The position numbers and the translations under genes are program-made. Below, in pieces: positions 1 to 7,791 of a DNA stretch of 62,915 bases. Origin of the DNA: Verrucomicrobium sp. BvORR034 (GTDB lineage: Bacteria; Verrucomicrobiota; Verrucomicrobiia; Verrucomicrobiales; Verrucomicrobiaceae); the NCBI RefSeq assembly GCF_000739635.1, contig NZ_BATQ01000020.1:1-62915 (forward strand), written 5' to 3'. How positions within the stretch are numbered: the first letter of the stretch is position 1; every line of letters starts with the position of its first letter. The notes under the pieces are model-generated. The model did not search any database. It had not been told where the DNA came from and saw only the letters and a program-made list of their open reading frames with translations.

Positions 1-1
1 C

Positions 2-913
2 GAAGCCTATGGCAAGCGGCCGGTGGAAACGGGGACCAACCCGGACCGGCAGCGGGCCAACACCAAAGAGGAAGATCCGACCGGGCTGCTCAACGAAGGG
101 TTCCGCTACCGTGACATTGAGACCGGCGTGTGGCTGAGCCGCGACCCGGCGGGATTTGTGGATGGCCCCAACGTCTATGCGTACGTGCGGCAGAATCCTT
201 GGACGAGCTTTGATCCGGAGGGGTTGGACACCAAAACTGTCACAAAGCCGGAGCAGCCGGCTCAGAGACAAGAGTGGGAAGTGTCCAAGACGAATGTTCC
301 GACTATCGTATTGTACGACGGTTCGGACCAAGGTCAACGCAGGCAAGCCGCAGGAGGTGATCAGTTTAGAGACTCAGGTCGCTACTATACCACCAACTTA
401 ATCAATATCGGAGTAATTGTTGATTCGAAGGGCGATCCTGTCTTGGACAGGAACGGCAATGTCCAGCACCTTGCCAATCCGGAAATGATTACGAAAGCAT
501 TCCAAGAAACTGGGGCTACGCGAGTCTTCATCAACGACCACTCAACCTTTGCCTACTGGCCTACAAAGAAAGATCTAACTCTTGTCCAAGAGTTTCACAA
601 CAAACCTCTGACTCCAGAATCGCCGCATTGGAAAAGTTTGGTGAGCACTTTTCCATCTGATCGCAAAACAACGGTGGTACTTTGTGCATGTGATGGTGGG
701 AACGGAGGAACGGGAGGGCCAGCGAAAGCATATCTCCAGGGCCTGTATGAGGTCGCGAAGCAGGCGGGAAAGAATGTCGAAGTTGTTGCTTATGGCCAAA
801 CCATGTATCACACTCCTTCAGGGGTCTCGGGCACCCCGATAGTGAATGGACGGATTGATCCGAAAGATCGTGAGAGGGGAAGCGAGTTTCGGGCTCCGCA
901 GGATACGCAATAG
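2..913 (+). CDS. RHS repeat-associated core protein, 3' end, with variable C-terminal toxin-like domain (5' end outside window)
   Basis: The reading frame is open from the first bases of the window, so this is the end of a larger RHS/YD-repeat gene. The RHS core is visible as RYRDIETGVWLSRDP followed by NVYAYVRQNPWTSFDPEG, the usual boundary after which polymorphic toxin tips begin. The remaining roughly 225 residues are not RHS repeat. They alternate predicted strands and helices, with a His in FINDHSTF and a Cys in VVLCACDGGNGG about 60 residues later. That spacing recalls clan CD/C80-type cysteine peptidases, but this is inference from pattern only. The tip is visibly more AT-rich than the core, as is usual for exchanged toxin ends. 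A lipoprotein gene follows after 17 bp and may be its immunity or accessory partner. Confidence 0.85.
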   Translation, partial: EAYGKRPVETGTNPDRQRANTKEEDPTGLLNEGFRYRDIETGVWLSRDPAGFVDGPNVYAYVRQNPWTSFDPEGLDTKTVTKPEQPAQRQEWEVSKTNVPTIVLYDGSDQGQRRQAAGGDQFRDSGRYYTTNLINIGVIVDSKGDPVLDRNGNVQHLANPEMITKAFQETGATRVFINDHSTFAYWPTKKDLTLVQEFHNKPLTPESPHWKSLVSTFPSDRKTTVVLCACDGGNGGTGGPAKAYLQGLYEVAKQAGKNVEVVAYGQTMYHTPSGVSGTPIVNGRIDPKDRERGSEFRAPQDTQ

Positions 914-930
914 CATTTACTTTCAAGACT

Positions 931-1503
931 ATGAACTGTAAGCATTCAAGTTGGAATCCGTGTTGCGTCGTATTGCTGATGGCGGTTCTGATTGGGGCAG
1001 GGTGTTCTGACAATGCTGGCTCAGTCAAAAAAAACGCCGATACGAGTAGTGAAGAGCTTTTTCTAACCAAGTTTCTTTCCTTCAATGATCGTTTTAGCAT
1101 CTCTGTTGAAGGGGGATACAAAATCGATGGAAAAATGGTGGGAATCGACTTCGTTAGACAGAGTGAAGAAAAGGAATGTGCCGAGCTAGTTAGATTTTTG
1201 AAGGGACTTAAGCAGGTAGCGGTAGTAGCAGAGGTTGACTCCAACACGGAATTGTCGCCTGGAACTGCCTCCACAATGACAATTACTTTCGAAAGCAAAG
1301 GTGAATCTAGGCAACTCTCGATCTTTGGGGATGATACTGTGGTGCGCCGAGAGAAGGTTAAAAGTATTGTCTTCCGGATTCAAAACCCGAACGCCCAGCC
1401 GCTGATTTTCCAGGTGCTATCTATCTGTGGCCTCAAAGAGGGGGAAAAAACGGTGCTCGAAGAGAAAGACGATAGTGATCCGTTTGGAGCGGTCGGTGCG
1501 TGA
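931..1503 (+). CDS. Lipoprotein of unknown function, possible immunity partner of the RHS toxin tip
   Basis: This encodes 190 aa. The N-terminus has a hydrophobic stretch ending in LIGAGC, a good lipobox with the lipidated Cys near residue 25, so the protein is probably anchored in a membrane facing the periplasm. No enzyme motif was recognised. Its position 17 bp after the RHS tip, on the same strand and with the same AT-rich composition, fits the standard layout of a polymorphic toxin followed by its immunity gene. That role is inferred from position only. An alternative is an unrelated cargo lipoprotein captured with the toxin tip. Confidence 0.7.
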   Translation: MNCKHSSWNPCCVVLLMAVLIGAGCSDNAGSVKKNADTSSEELFLTKFLSFNDRFSISVEGGYKIDGKMVGIDFVRQSEEKECAELVRFLKGLKQVAVVAEVDSNTELSPGTASTMTITFESKGESRQLSIFGDDTVVRREKVKSIVFRIQNPNAQPLIFQVLSICGLKEGEKTVLEEKDDSDPFGAVGA

Positions 1504-1761
1504 CCTGAAGTGCAAGGAGGGAGGCTGGCGCAGTACAAATAGACGGGCAAGAATGGCACTGACTTAACTCCCCAGTTTCAAAAAATCCGACCTCTGCAGA
1601 GGCCAATTGTCGGGGAACCCTCCTGCAACAAGGCGCAGACCGCCACGACGCGGGGTTCTTTGCCATTTCCAAACGTTCACCAAAGGTGAGAGTTGGAAAT
1701 GAGGCCAAAATGCTGTCCGTTGCCCATGCAGCAGGGGTTTGACGGCCAATGGTTCGATGTA
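1504..1761. other. Intergenic debris between RHS lipoprotein and IS remnant
   Basis: No credible gene is visible here. The segment contains GCAGTACAAATAGAC near 1530-1545, which recurs at about 2332-2346 at the end of the RHS fragment. The rest looks like degenerate mobile-element or repeat sequence. Confidence 0.5.
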
Positions 1762-2007
1762 TTATGAAACATTGAGGTTAAGCCGCATTCTTTTTCCGGA
1801 ATTGGCGCTGGGCCGGTGCGGAGTCTCCCTCATTTCGTGCTTGGGTTTGCTCATGAGTTGGTAGTTCTTGGGCCGTCGTTTCTTGCATCGCGGCTCTCGT
1901 CGATGCGGTCTCTCCAGGAATGGATTGTCGGCAATGCTTTGCAGCATTTCAGTCAGCCTCATTCGCGATTGGCGGGCGCTGGAGGGCTCCACATGTACCA
2001 TTGCCAC
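1762..2007 (-). pseudogene. C-terminal remnant of an IS4-like DDE transposase
   Basis: The minus strand encodes an 81-residue fragment containing ERPHRREPRCKKRRPKNY followed by QLMSKPKHEMRE. A basic CKKRRPKNY..L..P.H tail is typical of the extreme C-terminus of IS4-family transposases. The catalytic DDE core is absent, so this is a truncated remnant. It sits between an intact RHS 3' end and a second RHS fragment, which supports a history of insertion and rearrangement. The family call rests on the tail motif alone. Confidence 0.5.
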
Positions 2008-2040
2008 TGATCAAGCCGGCCTCTGGTCCTTTTGATGTAG

Positions 2041-2385
2041 TGTCAGAAGACGAGCTATTCCGGCGACTATAGCCAGGGCAAACCGCTCACGGTGACTGAG
2101 GGCGGGCGCACCACGGTCTATCATTATGACCTGGCCAGCCGGGCCGTGGCCCAGACCCAGCCCAATGGGTTGTGGCAGTACAACGCCTATGACGACCTGG
2201 GCCGGTTGGAATCGCGCCAGACCTACACCAGCGCCGACGCCCTGCAGGCCCAGTTCCTGTGGACTTATGATGCGGTGGGCAATGTCACCGTGCAGTCAGA
2301 ACGCTGGCCCGGAGAGGGCACCCGTGGCGCAGCAGTACAAATAGACAGGCTATTTGTAAGAAAAGAAATTGACGATCCATCGTGA
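2041..2385 (+). pseudogene. RHS/YD-repeat fragment
   Basis: The frame after the stop at 2038-2040 reads TSYSGDYSQGKPLTVTEGG, then YD-type repeats such as HYDLASRAV, YDDLGRLESRQTYT and WTYDAVGNVTVQSERWPGEG. These are classic RHS repeats but lack both the start of the gene and the conserved core. The frame degenerates after the ACAAATAG hairpin at 2337. It is therefore a broken piece of an RHS gene, probably related to the one at the start of the window and displaced by recombination or insertion. Confidence 0.75.
2337..2357. repeat. Perfect hairpin at RHS fragment/transposase junction
   Basis: ACAAATAG and CTATTTGT form an 8-bp perfect stem around a 5-base loop. The hairpin marks the point where RHS coding similarity stops and lies 46 bp before the Y1 transposase gene. 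Hairpins at element ends are the substrates of HUH/Y1 transposases, so this may be an element end. The left arm, but not the right arm, recurs near 1535. Confidence 0.5.
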
Positions 2386-2402
2386 ATGATCGACATCGTG
2401 GC

Positions 2403-3458
2403 ATGGCGTCTCCCCGCTTCTTTGCCGATCCGATGGTTCCGGTTGCGTACTACCACTGCATTTCTCGGGTGGTGGAGAGGCGACTGGCGTTTGGGCCGGA
2501 GGAGAAAGAGCAGTTTGTGCGATTGATGCGGGCCTATGAGGGGTTCTGCCAAATGCGAGTGCTGTCTTATTGCGTGATGTCCAATCACTTCCACATCATG
2601 GTGGAGGTGCAGAAGCGGCCTGAAGGGGAGGTGTATTCGGATGCTTGGCTGTTGAAGCAGGTGGCGTTGATCTACTCCAAGCCGGCGGTGAGGGCGATCA
2701 AGGAGGCGCTCGAAACGTTTCGCAAGCAGGGGCATGATCAGTCGGCGGATGATCTCAAAGAGAAGTACCTGATGCGCATGTGGGATGTGAGCCAGTTCAT
2801 GAAAGAGCTGAAACAGCGCTTTAGCTTGTGGTTCAACAAGAGGGAGAAACGCAAAGGGACACTCTGGGAGGAGCGCTTCACCAGCGTGTTGCTGGAAGGG
2901 GAGTTGGCGACGCTCTCGGTGATGAGTGCGTACATCGATCTCAATCCGGTGCGGGCGGGGCTGATGCAGGATCCCAAGGACTACCGTTGGTGTAGCTATG
3001 CCGAGGCGGTGGCGGGTGGTCGCAAGGCGTTGTCAGCCCTGGACACGATCACGCGGGAGCATCGGGCGCACGAGGCCAGTCTGCCGGTGGAGCAGAGGCG
3101 GATGCCCAAGCCCGAGAAGGTGCTTTCGGAGTATCGTGTGTGGCTCTTTGGCCAGGGCGAGGAGGTTCGAGATGGCGACGGGGCGGACAGTCAGGTGGTG
3201 CGCAAGGGCATCCGGCGTGAAGTGGTGGAGCAAGTTCGTGGGCAAAGTGGCAAGCTGACTTTGGCCGAGACGTTGCGTCATCGGGTGACGTACTTCACCG
3301 CTGGGGTGGCGTTGGGGCGGAGGTCGTTTGTTGATTCGTTCTTCGACGTTCACCGCGAGCAATTCGATCCGCGACGAAAGCAGGGCGCACGGCCGATGAG
3401 AGGCGGGAGTTTTGCAGGGATGTTCACGTTTCGTGCGCCACGGGTGGGGGTGGTGTGA
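2403..3458 (+). CDS. Y1/IS200-like transposase (REP-associated tyrosine transposase type)
   Basis: The protein (351 aa from the ATG at 2403; a GTG at 2382 is also in frame) starts with the family signature VAYYHCISRVVERR and contains SYCVMSNHFHIMVE, the HUH metal-binding motif of Y1 transposases. It is longer than IS200 TnpA and E. coli RAYT, with a long C-terminal extension, as often seen in this phylum. RAYT proteins mobilise or maintain REP palindromes, and REP-like arrays occur within a few kilobases at 4515-4660, 6642-6692 and 6855-7200. The tyrosine nucleophile was not assigned. The gene looks intact. Confidence 0.85.
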   Translation: MASPRFFADPMVPVAYYHCISRVVERRLAFGPEEKEQFVRLMRAYEGFCQMRVLSYCVMSNHFHIMVEVQKRPEGEVYSDAWLLKQVALIYSKPAVRAIKEALETFRKQGHDQSADDLKEKYLMRMWDVSQFMKELKQRFSLWFNKREKRKGTLWEERFTSVLLEGELATLSVMSAYIDLNPVRAGLMQDPKDYRWCSYAEAVAGGRKALSALDTITREHRAHEASLPVEQRRMPKPEKVLSEYRVWLFGQGEEVRDGDGADSQVVRKGIRREVVEQVRGQSGKLTLAETLRHRVTYFTAGVALGRRSFVDSFFDVHREQFDPRRKQGARPMRGGSFAGMFTFRAPRVGVV

Positions 3459-3611
3459 GGCGTGGTTGGAGACCACGGCTTGAGACCGTCGGGGACAACC
3501 TGCTCTCGAGTTTCTGGTGACAGGTCCACCGGGAGCCGTTAGTTTTCCAGGCAGCTTCGAGTAAAAGAAGGAAGAGGCTGCGTTTGTAAGAGCGGAATCA
3601 AGGACAAGCCT

Positions 3612-4004
3612 ATGAAGTTCAAATCAGTCCTATTGCAGGCGATGGCCATTTTCGTTTGCCTGGTGCTGTCAGGTTGCGCAGTGAGTTCCGCGCAGAGTCT
3701 TGCGGTCAGTGACGTCACCGTGCGTTCTGGATGGCGTCCGTTGTTTGATGCCGATCTGCAAGCTGCCGTCGAGGCTGCCATCATTCGCCATTTTGCAGAA
3801 AGCTCTGATGGCCCCAAAGTGACAAGTGTGGTTGGAGGCGGCTGGGTTATCAAGAAGCGCACCAAGGATGAGATCATCGTGCAAGGCCAGTTGAGGCTTG
3901 TTTGCAAGCAGCACGTTCAGGTGCCTCTTCTTTATGAGAGCCGATCCAACAAGGTGGTCGACCTGGGATTCAGGACGGTGTCCATTCGATTTGCTCGGCA
4001 GTAG
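3612..4004 (+). CDS. Small lipoprotein of unknown function
   Basis: This encodes 130 aa. The signal peptide ends in LVLSGC, a typical lipobox, so the mature protein is probably lipid-anchored. No domain was recognised. The mature part is a compact alternating strand/helix domain that ends in a basic tail (RTVSIRFARQ). It is flanked by a transposase and by short unknown ORFs, so it is probably accessory DNA. Confidence 0.6.
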   Translation: MKFKSVLLQAMAIFVCLVLSGCAVSSAQSLAVSDVTVRSGWRPLFDADLQAAVEAAIIRHFAESSDGPKVTSVVGGGWVIKKRTKDEIIVQGQLRLVCKQHVQVPLLYESRSNKVVDLGFRTVSIRFARQ

Positions 4005-4230
4005 GGGGGTGTGTCGGTGCGCCTGAATGCCTTGCATGGCCCATTGTATTGGGAACGGTGTCAACGGATCGACAATGCCAATGAGTTATCGAATTCTAGT
4101 TTTGGCGTGGTGCGCATTCACCGCAATCGTGCCAGGGCAATTCGGCATGGCGCAGTGCTGGAATACGGCCTATGGTTGGAGTGCCTGATGATGGAGCATA
4201 TCATCAGTGGACGCCAATCCGTTGACTGAC

Positions 4231-4455
4231 ATGAACCTCCGAAGTTGCTTTCGCCTTGTGGGCGGTTCACTGCTGGCAGCAGGATGCATCGTCGCCTTGT
4301 ATCTTTATCTCTTTCCCAATGAGAAAGACGCGATCTATCTTTTTGGACATTGGGTTGATGTCACATGGGGGTTGATCATTCCTGGTGCTTCTTTGGGTCT
4401 TCTGCTTCTTCTTTGTTCGTACAGCGGGAAAATAGGGGCAGGCGACAAATCTTGA
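4231..4455 (+). CDS. Small membrane protein of unknown function
   Basis: The start at 4231 gives 74 aa; a GTG eight codons upstream (4207) is also in frame. Two hydrophobic segments are clear, around residues 8-27 and 48-65, separated by a short acidic loop, which predicts two membrane spans. Nothing was recognised beyond topology. It has no obvious operon partner. Confidence 0.5.
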   Translation: MNLRSCFRLVGGSLLAAGCIVALYLYLFPNEKDAIYLFGHWVDVTWGLIIPGASLGLLLLLCSYSGKIGAGDKS

Positions 4456-4514
4456 TGAGCATTTTAGGATGCGAGGGGAATCTGGGCTGCGCTTCAGCAG
4501 TAGGTGATTTCTGC

Positions 4515-4660
4515 GACCCGCTTCGGGGTCGGTGGGTATTTTTGATTCTACCGGAGGTGGCGGTCGCTACGCTCCCGCGACCTCCGGCTACCTTCTGGGA
4601 TGCCTTCGGCATGGCCCGCTGCGCGGGAGACACAAGACATAAGACCTGAGTTTAAGATGA
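4515..4660. repeat. REP-like palindrome array near the ART gene 3' end
   Basis: Several hairpins follow each other: GACCCGCTTCGGGGTC at 4515-4530, a large imperfect one at 4551-4587 (CCGGAGGTGGCGG paired with the CGCGACCTCCGG side), and CCCGCTGCGCGGG at 4615-4627 followed by an AAGAC...GACCTGAGTTT tail. The last unit recurs at 6642-6692. This fits REP/BIME-type repeats, for which the nearby RAYT gene is a candidate mobiliser. Confidence 0.65.
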
Positions 4661-4728
4661 GAGGGGGGGCAGCTATTTAGATGGCCCGTCCTGTCGTGCT
4701 TTGATGGGTATGGGAAACTACAGCGCCG

Positions 4729-5874
4729 CTATTCCAGCATGATCAGCGCGGAACTCACATCTGGGGTCGCGGGTGGGCTGTCGTCGTTGACCTGGAAATT
4801 GTAGTCCACCAGGCCGCTGCGATCGATCACCTTGAACTGGTGGTTGGGCGGGAACAGGATCTCTTTTTCCTGAGGGTGTTTGGAGAGGAAGCTGATGTCG
4901 CGTCCGCCCTTGCTTTTGATGACGAACTGGTGGGTTCCCGGGAAGGGGCCGCCGGCGGAGGTGCTGGTGAAGCCGGCGTCCACAATGGTGGCTCCGCGCA
5001 CGCAGGCTTTGTCTTTGCCGAGGGGCAGGTTGGTGCCGCGCAGCACCCGCCCATCGTACTCGGGCAGTTTGTTCATTCCTTGAACGGCCAGGTCGGTAAT
5101 GGTCCGGGTGAAGGTGGTCATCGGGCGCTTGCCGCGAAGCTCCTCGTTGATCTGCACATAATCGCTCTGCGTGTAGGTGTGCAGGGCAATGAGTTCCTCC
5201 GTGGACAGGCGGTCCGCACGGGGATCCCAGCCGTTGGCGATGATGCGTTTGAACGTGGAGCCGAAGTATTCCGGAAACTTGGTCTCCGGACTCATGAGTT
5301 CCTTGTAGAGGGCGGTATTGCGGCAATCCTCGTATTTCTGGACCAGCTTCTGAGCGAGGGCCACGTGCTCTGGGGACACCTCTTCGTTCTCTTTCAGATT
5401 GAGCGCTCGGAGGATCTCGTGGGCGGCGATGGCGTTTTCCTCTGCGCCTCCCTTGAGTTGATTCCTAATGCTGGTCCGGAGGGCCAGGGCAGAATCGCTG
5501 AACGTCACGCCGGGATCGACTTGCTGCTGGTAGTCTGTTTCCAGCTTCTGCAGCATCCGGTCCGCCTTGTTGATGATGCGGTCGAGCTTGCGGGCGCTCA
5601 GTGGTTTGCTCGTTGAGATGTCCAGCTCGTCGAAGACCTTCTGCACGGCTTCAGCACTGCCCAGCTTGTCTTTGAGCGCCTCGGTCAGGACTTTCTGGTA
5701 GTGTGCTTCCTTGGGGGAGATGCCGCCCTTGTTCTTCACCCAGGCGACGAAACGTCCTCCGATACTGCGCTTCCCGAGATGGTCACGCAGGCCCCGGATG
5801 CGATCATCGGGTGGGGCACCGGTCGTCGTGCCAAAGTCAGTGGCACGGGTGGTGACGGCGGTGGCGTTGTTCAT
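4729..5874 (-). CDS. Mono-ADP-ribosyltransferase toxin/effector (R-S-E class)
   Basis: This encodes 381 aa. The C-terminal third carries the three landmarks of arginine-type ADP-ribosyltransferase exoenzymes: Arg279 in GRVLRGTN, the STS element at 304-306 in AGFTSTSAGG, and the ExE motif Glu336-Lys-Glu338 in QEKEILFPPNH. Such enzymes transfer ADP-ribose from NAD+ to target proteins. The N-terminal region (residues 1-120) starts with a Thr/Ser-rich tail without a Sec signal, then a basic helical segment (GKRSIGGRFVAWVKNK). That would fit a type III or contact-delivered effector, but this is inference. A 72-aa acidic gene lies 30 bp upstream on the same strand, and a collapsed paralog lies beyond it. 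Catalytic residues are all present, so activity is expected. Confidence 0.85.
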   Translation of the reverse strand: MNNATAVTTRATDFGTTTGAPPDDRIRGLRDHLGKRSIGGRFVAWVKNKGGISPKEAHYQKVLTEALKDKLGSAEAVQKVFDELDISTSKPLSARKLDRIINKADRMLQKLETDYQQQVDPGVTFSDSALALRTSIRNQLKGGAEENAIAAHEILRALNLKENEEVSPEHVALAQKLVQKYEDCRNTALYKELMSPETKFPEYFGSTFKRIIANGWDPRADRLSTEELIALHTYTQSDYVQINEELRGKRPMTTFTRTITDLAVQGMNKLPEYDGRVLRGTNLPLGKDKACVRGATIVDAGFTSTSAGGPFPGTHQFVIKSKGGRDISFLSKHPQEKEILFPPNHQFKVIDRSGLVDYNFQVNDDSPPATPDVSSALIMLE

Positions 5875-5904
5875 GGAGGCGAAAGCGAGAGCGGAGTCGA
5901 GGCT

Positions 5905-6123
5905 CTAGATGAGTGGGGCGTCATCGCCATCGTCAGCGCGGCCCTGATCGTCATGGTCACGGGGTGCCAATTCGGCGGGCTCGTCAGCGGCCCTCTGTTG
6001 GAGCTCCTTGGAGACGAGGGGGCGATCCTTCATGGACTCCCAGAATTTCTTTGATTCCTCGACCAGAGCTTCCTCCTCGGGCGTGAGGGGAAGGGGAGGG
6101 GTGCTGGGGGCGGTGATGTTCAT
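5905..6123 (-). CDS. Small acidic protein upstream of the ADP-ribosyltransferase
   Basis: The ATG at 6123 gives 72 aa, ending 30 bp before the ART start on the same strand. The N-terminus is Pro/Thr-rich (NITAPSTPPLPLTPEEE), followed by a helical acidic stretch (EEALVEESKKFWESMKDRP) and a C-terminus rich in Asp and Glu. No family was recognised. A small, acidic, helical protein next to a toxin is compatible with an antitoxin, chaperone or secretion-signal role, but nothing beyond position supports any of these. Confidence 0.5.
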   Translation of the reverse strand: MNITAPSTPPLPLTPEEEALVEESKKFWESMKDRPLVSKELQQRAADEPAELAPRDHDDQGRADDGDDAPLI

Positions 6124-6170
6124 GGTGGGTGGTGGAAAGATGCAGGGTTGAAAAGCGGCAGGCAAATTTT

Positions 6171-6561
6171 CTATTCCAGCGTGATCCAAGCCGATCCTAC
6201 GCTGGCTTTCTGGGCGTCATTGCCCGTGTCGATCGACATGGAGTGATCGATCTCTCCGACCCGTCCGACCACCTTGAAGGTGTGGTTTGGCGGGTAAAGA
6301 ATTTCCAGCTCATCAGGTTGATTTCACCACCTCGTCGCTGCCCAGCTTGGCTTTGAGGTCCTTTTGAAAAAGATTGTGGTAGTGCTTTTCTTTCTGAGAG
6401 AGGCCATCCTTGTTTTTCACCCAGGCAACGAACCTTCCTCCGACGCTGCGCTTTCCGATGTGATCCCTCAGCTCCTGCATGTTTTTGTCATGAGGGGCGA
6501 TCGGGGTGGAATTCGAGCTCGAGTCGGATACCCGGGGAGACGTTGGTGAGGGCGTGAACAT
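6171..6561 (-). pseudogene. Collapsed second ADP-ribosyltransferase gene (internal deletion)
   Basis: The 5' part (from the ATG at 6561) encodes LRDHIGKRSVGGRFVAWVKNK and continues to KLGSDEVV, closely matching residues 29-78 of the intact ART. The 3' part (6171 to about 6318, another frame) encodes ELEILYPPNHTFKV and ends ...AWITLE, matching the ExE motif and C-terminus of the intact protein. The roughly 257 residues between, including the catalytic Arg and STS elements, are missing, and the junction near 6318-6326 is out of frame. The gene is dead for ART activity. Confidence 0.8.
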
Positions 6562-6641
6562 GACGGAGGGCAGGGTGAAAGGCTCGCACCTACACTCTCG
6601 CCGTCTGGCGGAGGGGGTTACGGGGAAAGTTGAGCGACTGA

Positions 6642-6692
6642 CCCGCTGCGCGGGAGAAACAAGACTGCAAGACACAAGACGTGAGACCTGAG
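6642..6692. repeat. REP-like unit, second copy
   Basis: CCCGCTGCGCGGG followed by AGAAACAAGAC and GAGACCTGAGTTTT repeats the unit at 4615-4655. The two copies bracket the ART locus. Confidence 0.6.
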
Positions 6693-6854
6693 TTTTATTG
6701 AGGGGCGGGGGAGGCAGTTTCTTTCGCAAGAGCCTGTCTTGCCATATTCTGTCTTGTCGTATTCTGGCCAAGGAATAAGGGGAGGCTGACTTGGAGGTGT
6801 TGATGGCGGTGGGGAGAAAACGGATGCTGTCGGCTTTCCCACCTGATCTTCCTC

Positions 6855-7200
6855 TGCGGAGGTACCCAGGGTTGACTCGCTTAAGGCTCGTCCAACCACT
6901 GGGCTGTGGTAGAGATCCCCGCTGGGGATCAGCTTCGAACTTAGTCGGCCAGCTCCAGGTGGTTCGTTGGCGGCCACCCCAGTCGCGTGCCAGAGGTTCG
7001 TTCTGCCAAGGGACTTAGGATGAGACTGCCGGTCAGACCGCCACAACTCCTTCGGAGTAGAGGCCCTGACACCCGGTACCCGACGTAGGCTCGCTGGAAG
7101 CTCGCCAACGTCGGGCTTGTAGCCGCATCCTCTTCGAGGAAGAGCTTTCTCTGAACTACGGGGCAGCGTTGGATCCGTTGTGGCCACCCCAATGCTCTCG
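6855..7200. repeat. Array of palindromic repeats (hairpin plus GCCC..TTGG/..GGGTA units)
   Basis: Read on the minus strand, each unit has a short hairpin (for example ATCCCCAGCGGGGAT), a CTAC(C)A(C)A(A)GCCC stretch, a GTTGG..GAGC core and a CCCTGGGTACC or CGTCGGGTACC end. At least two units are visible (about 6857-6925 and 7055-7140), with hairpins such as ACTCCTTCGGAGT between. Similar units occur near 33518 and 35310. Open frames crossing this block are low-complexity by-products of the repeats and are not called as genes. Confidence 0.55.
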
Positions 7201-7216
7201 GTCGAAGATTTCGTTT

Positions 7217-7552
7217 TCACGCTCGACCGAAGGCTGCAACCCGTGCCAACAGGACAAGCATGGCTGCTGCTGTTGTCGCCATCCCGCCCGTGAAGACCCA
7301 GAACGACTTTGGAAGTCGATGTCGTCCCCGGCAAAAGTCTAGCAGTCGCGTTGCGTCTTCGATCATTTCCGTGCCCTTGTAGAGGAACTTTATCTGGACC
7401 GGCTCAACTCCATGTTTTCGAAGGAAGCAGCGTATTCCGAACATCCAGGCGGACCAAGCAAGGAGGATTGCCAGTATCGGTAGGAATGCGTAGAGGGGGA
7501 GCCCGGCGATCATGATATTGGCTGCCTCAACATACGGTTCAATTTGTCCCAT
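7217..7552 (-). CDS. Small membrane protein of unknown function
   Basis: The ATG at 7552 gives 111 aa. There are two hydrophobic spans, one near residues 10-35 (ending AWSAWMFG) and one near the C-terminus (TTAAAMLVLLARVAAF), with a polar loop between (GVEPVQIKFLYKGTEMIED). No family was recognised. The frame extends upstream, but that part runs through a REP hairpin, so the shorter start is preferred. Confidence 0.45.
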   Translation of the reverse strand: MGQIEPYVEAANIMIAGLPLYAFLPILAILLAWSAWMFGIRCFLRKHGVEPVQIKFLYKGTEMIEDATRLLDFCRGRHRLPKSFWVFTGGMATTAAAMLVLLARVAAFGRA

Positions 7553-7682
7553 CTCCAACGGTTCAAGCAATAGGCCAGTCAGATCCCAAGCTGGCTTTGT
7601 TGATGGTGCACCCTCCTGGATACAACTCGATGCGTGGATGCGTTTAGGCTGTTGAGGAAGCGGAATCCCTCTGTTCTCCTGA

Positions 7683-7725
7683 CGGCGGTTGTGCTTGAAG
7701 CACAAACCGCCGCTCCTTGGGGAGC
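7683..7725. repeat. REP-like double hairpin
   Basis: CGGCGGTTGTGCT and AGCACAAACCGCCG form a nearly perfect stem with a 3-base loop, followed at once by GCTCCTTGGGGAGC. It lies between two minus-strand genes, downstream of ldhA, and could also act as a transcription attenuator. Confidence 0.6.
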
Positions 7726-7791
7726 GGGGCTACACGTGATACAACTGCGCTCCAACCAAGAACCAAGCACTCAGCACCAAGAATCATTTCA

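Noticed and set aside
4079-4186. 36-codon frame with a signal-peptide-like start (MSYRILVLAWCAFTAIVPG)
   Set aside because: It is too short and stops at once after the hydrophobic part; it may be a truncated gene, but support is thin.
6618-7334. Open frames across the repeat block
   Set aside because: The sequence is a series of palindromic units, and the translations are composition artefacts without domains.
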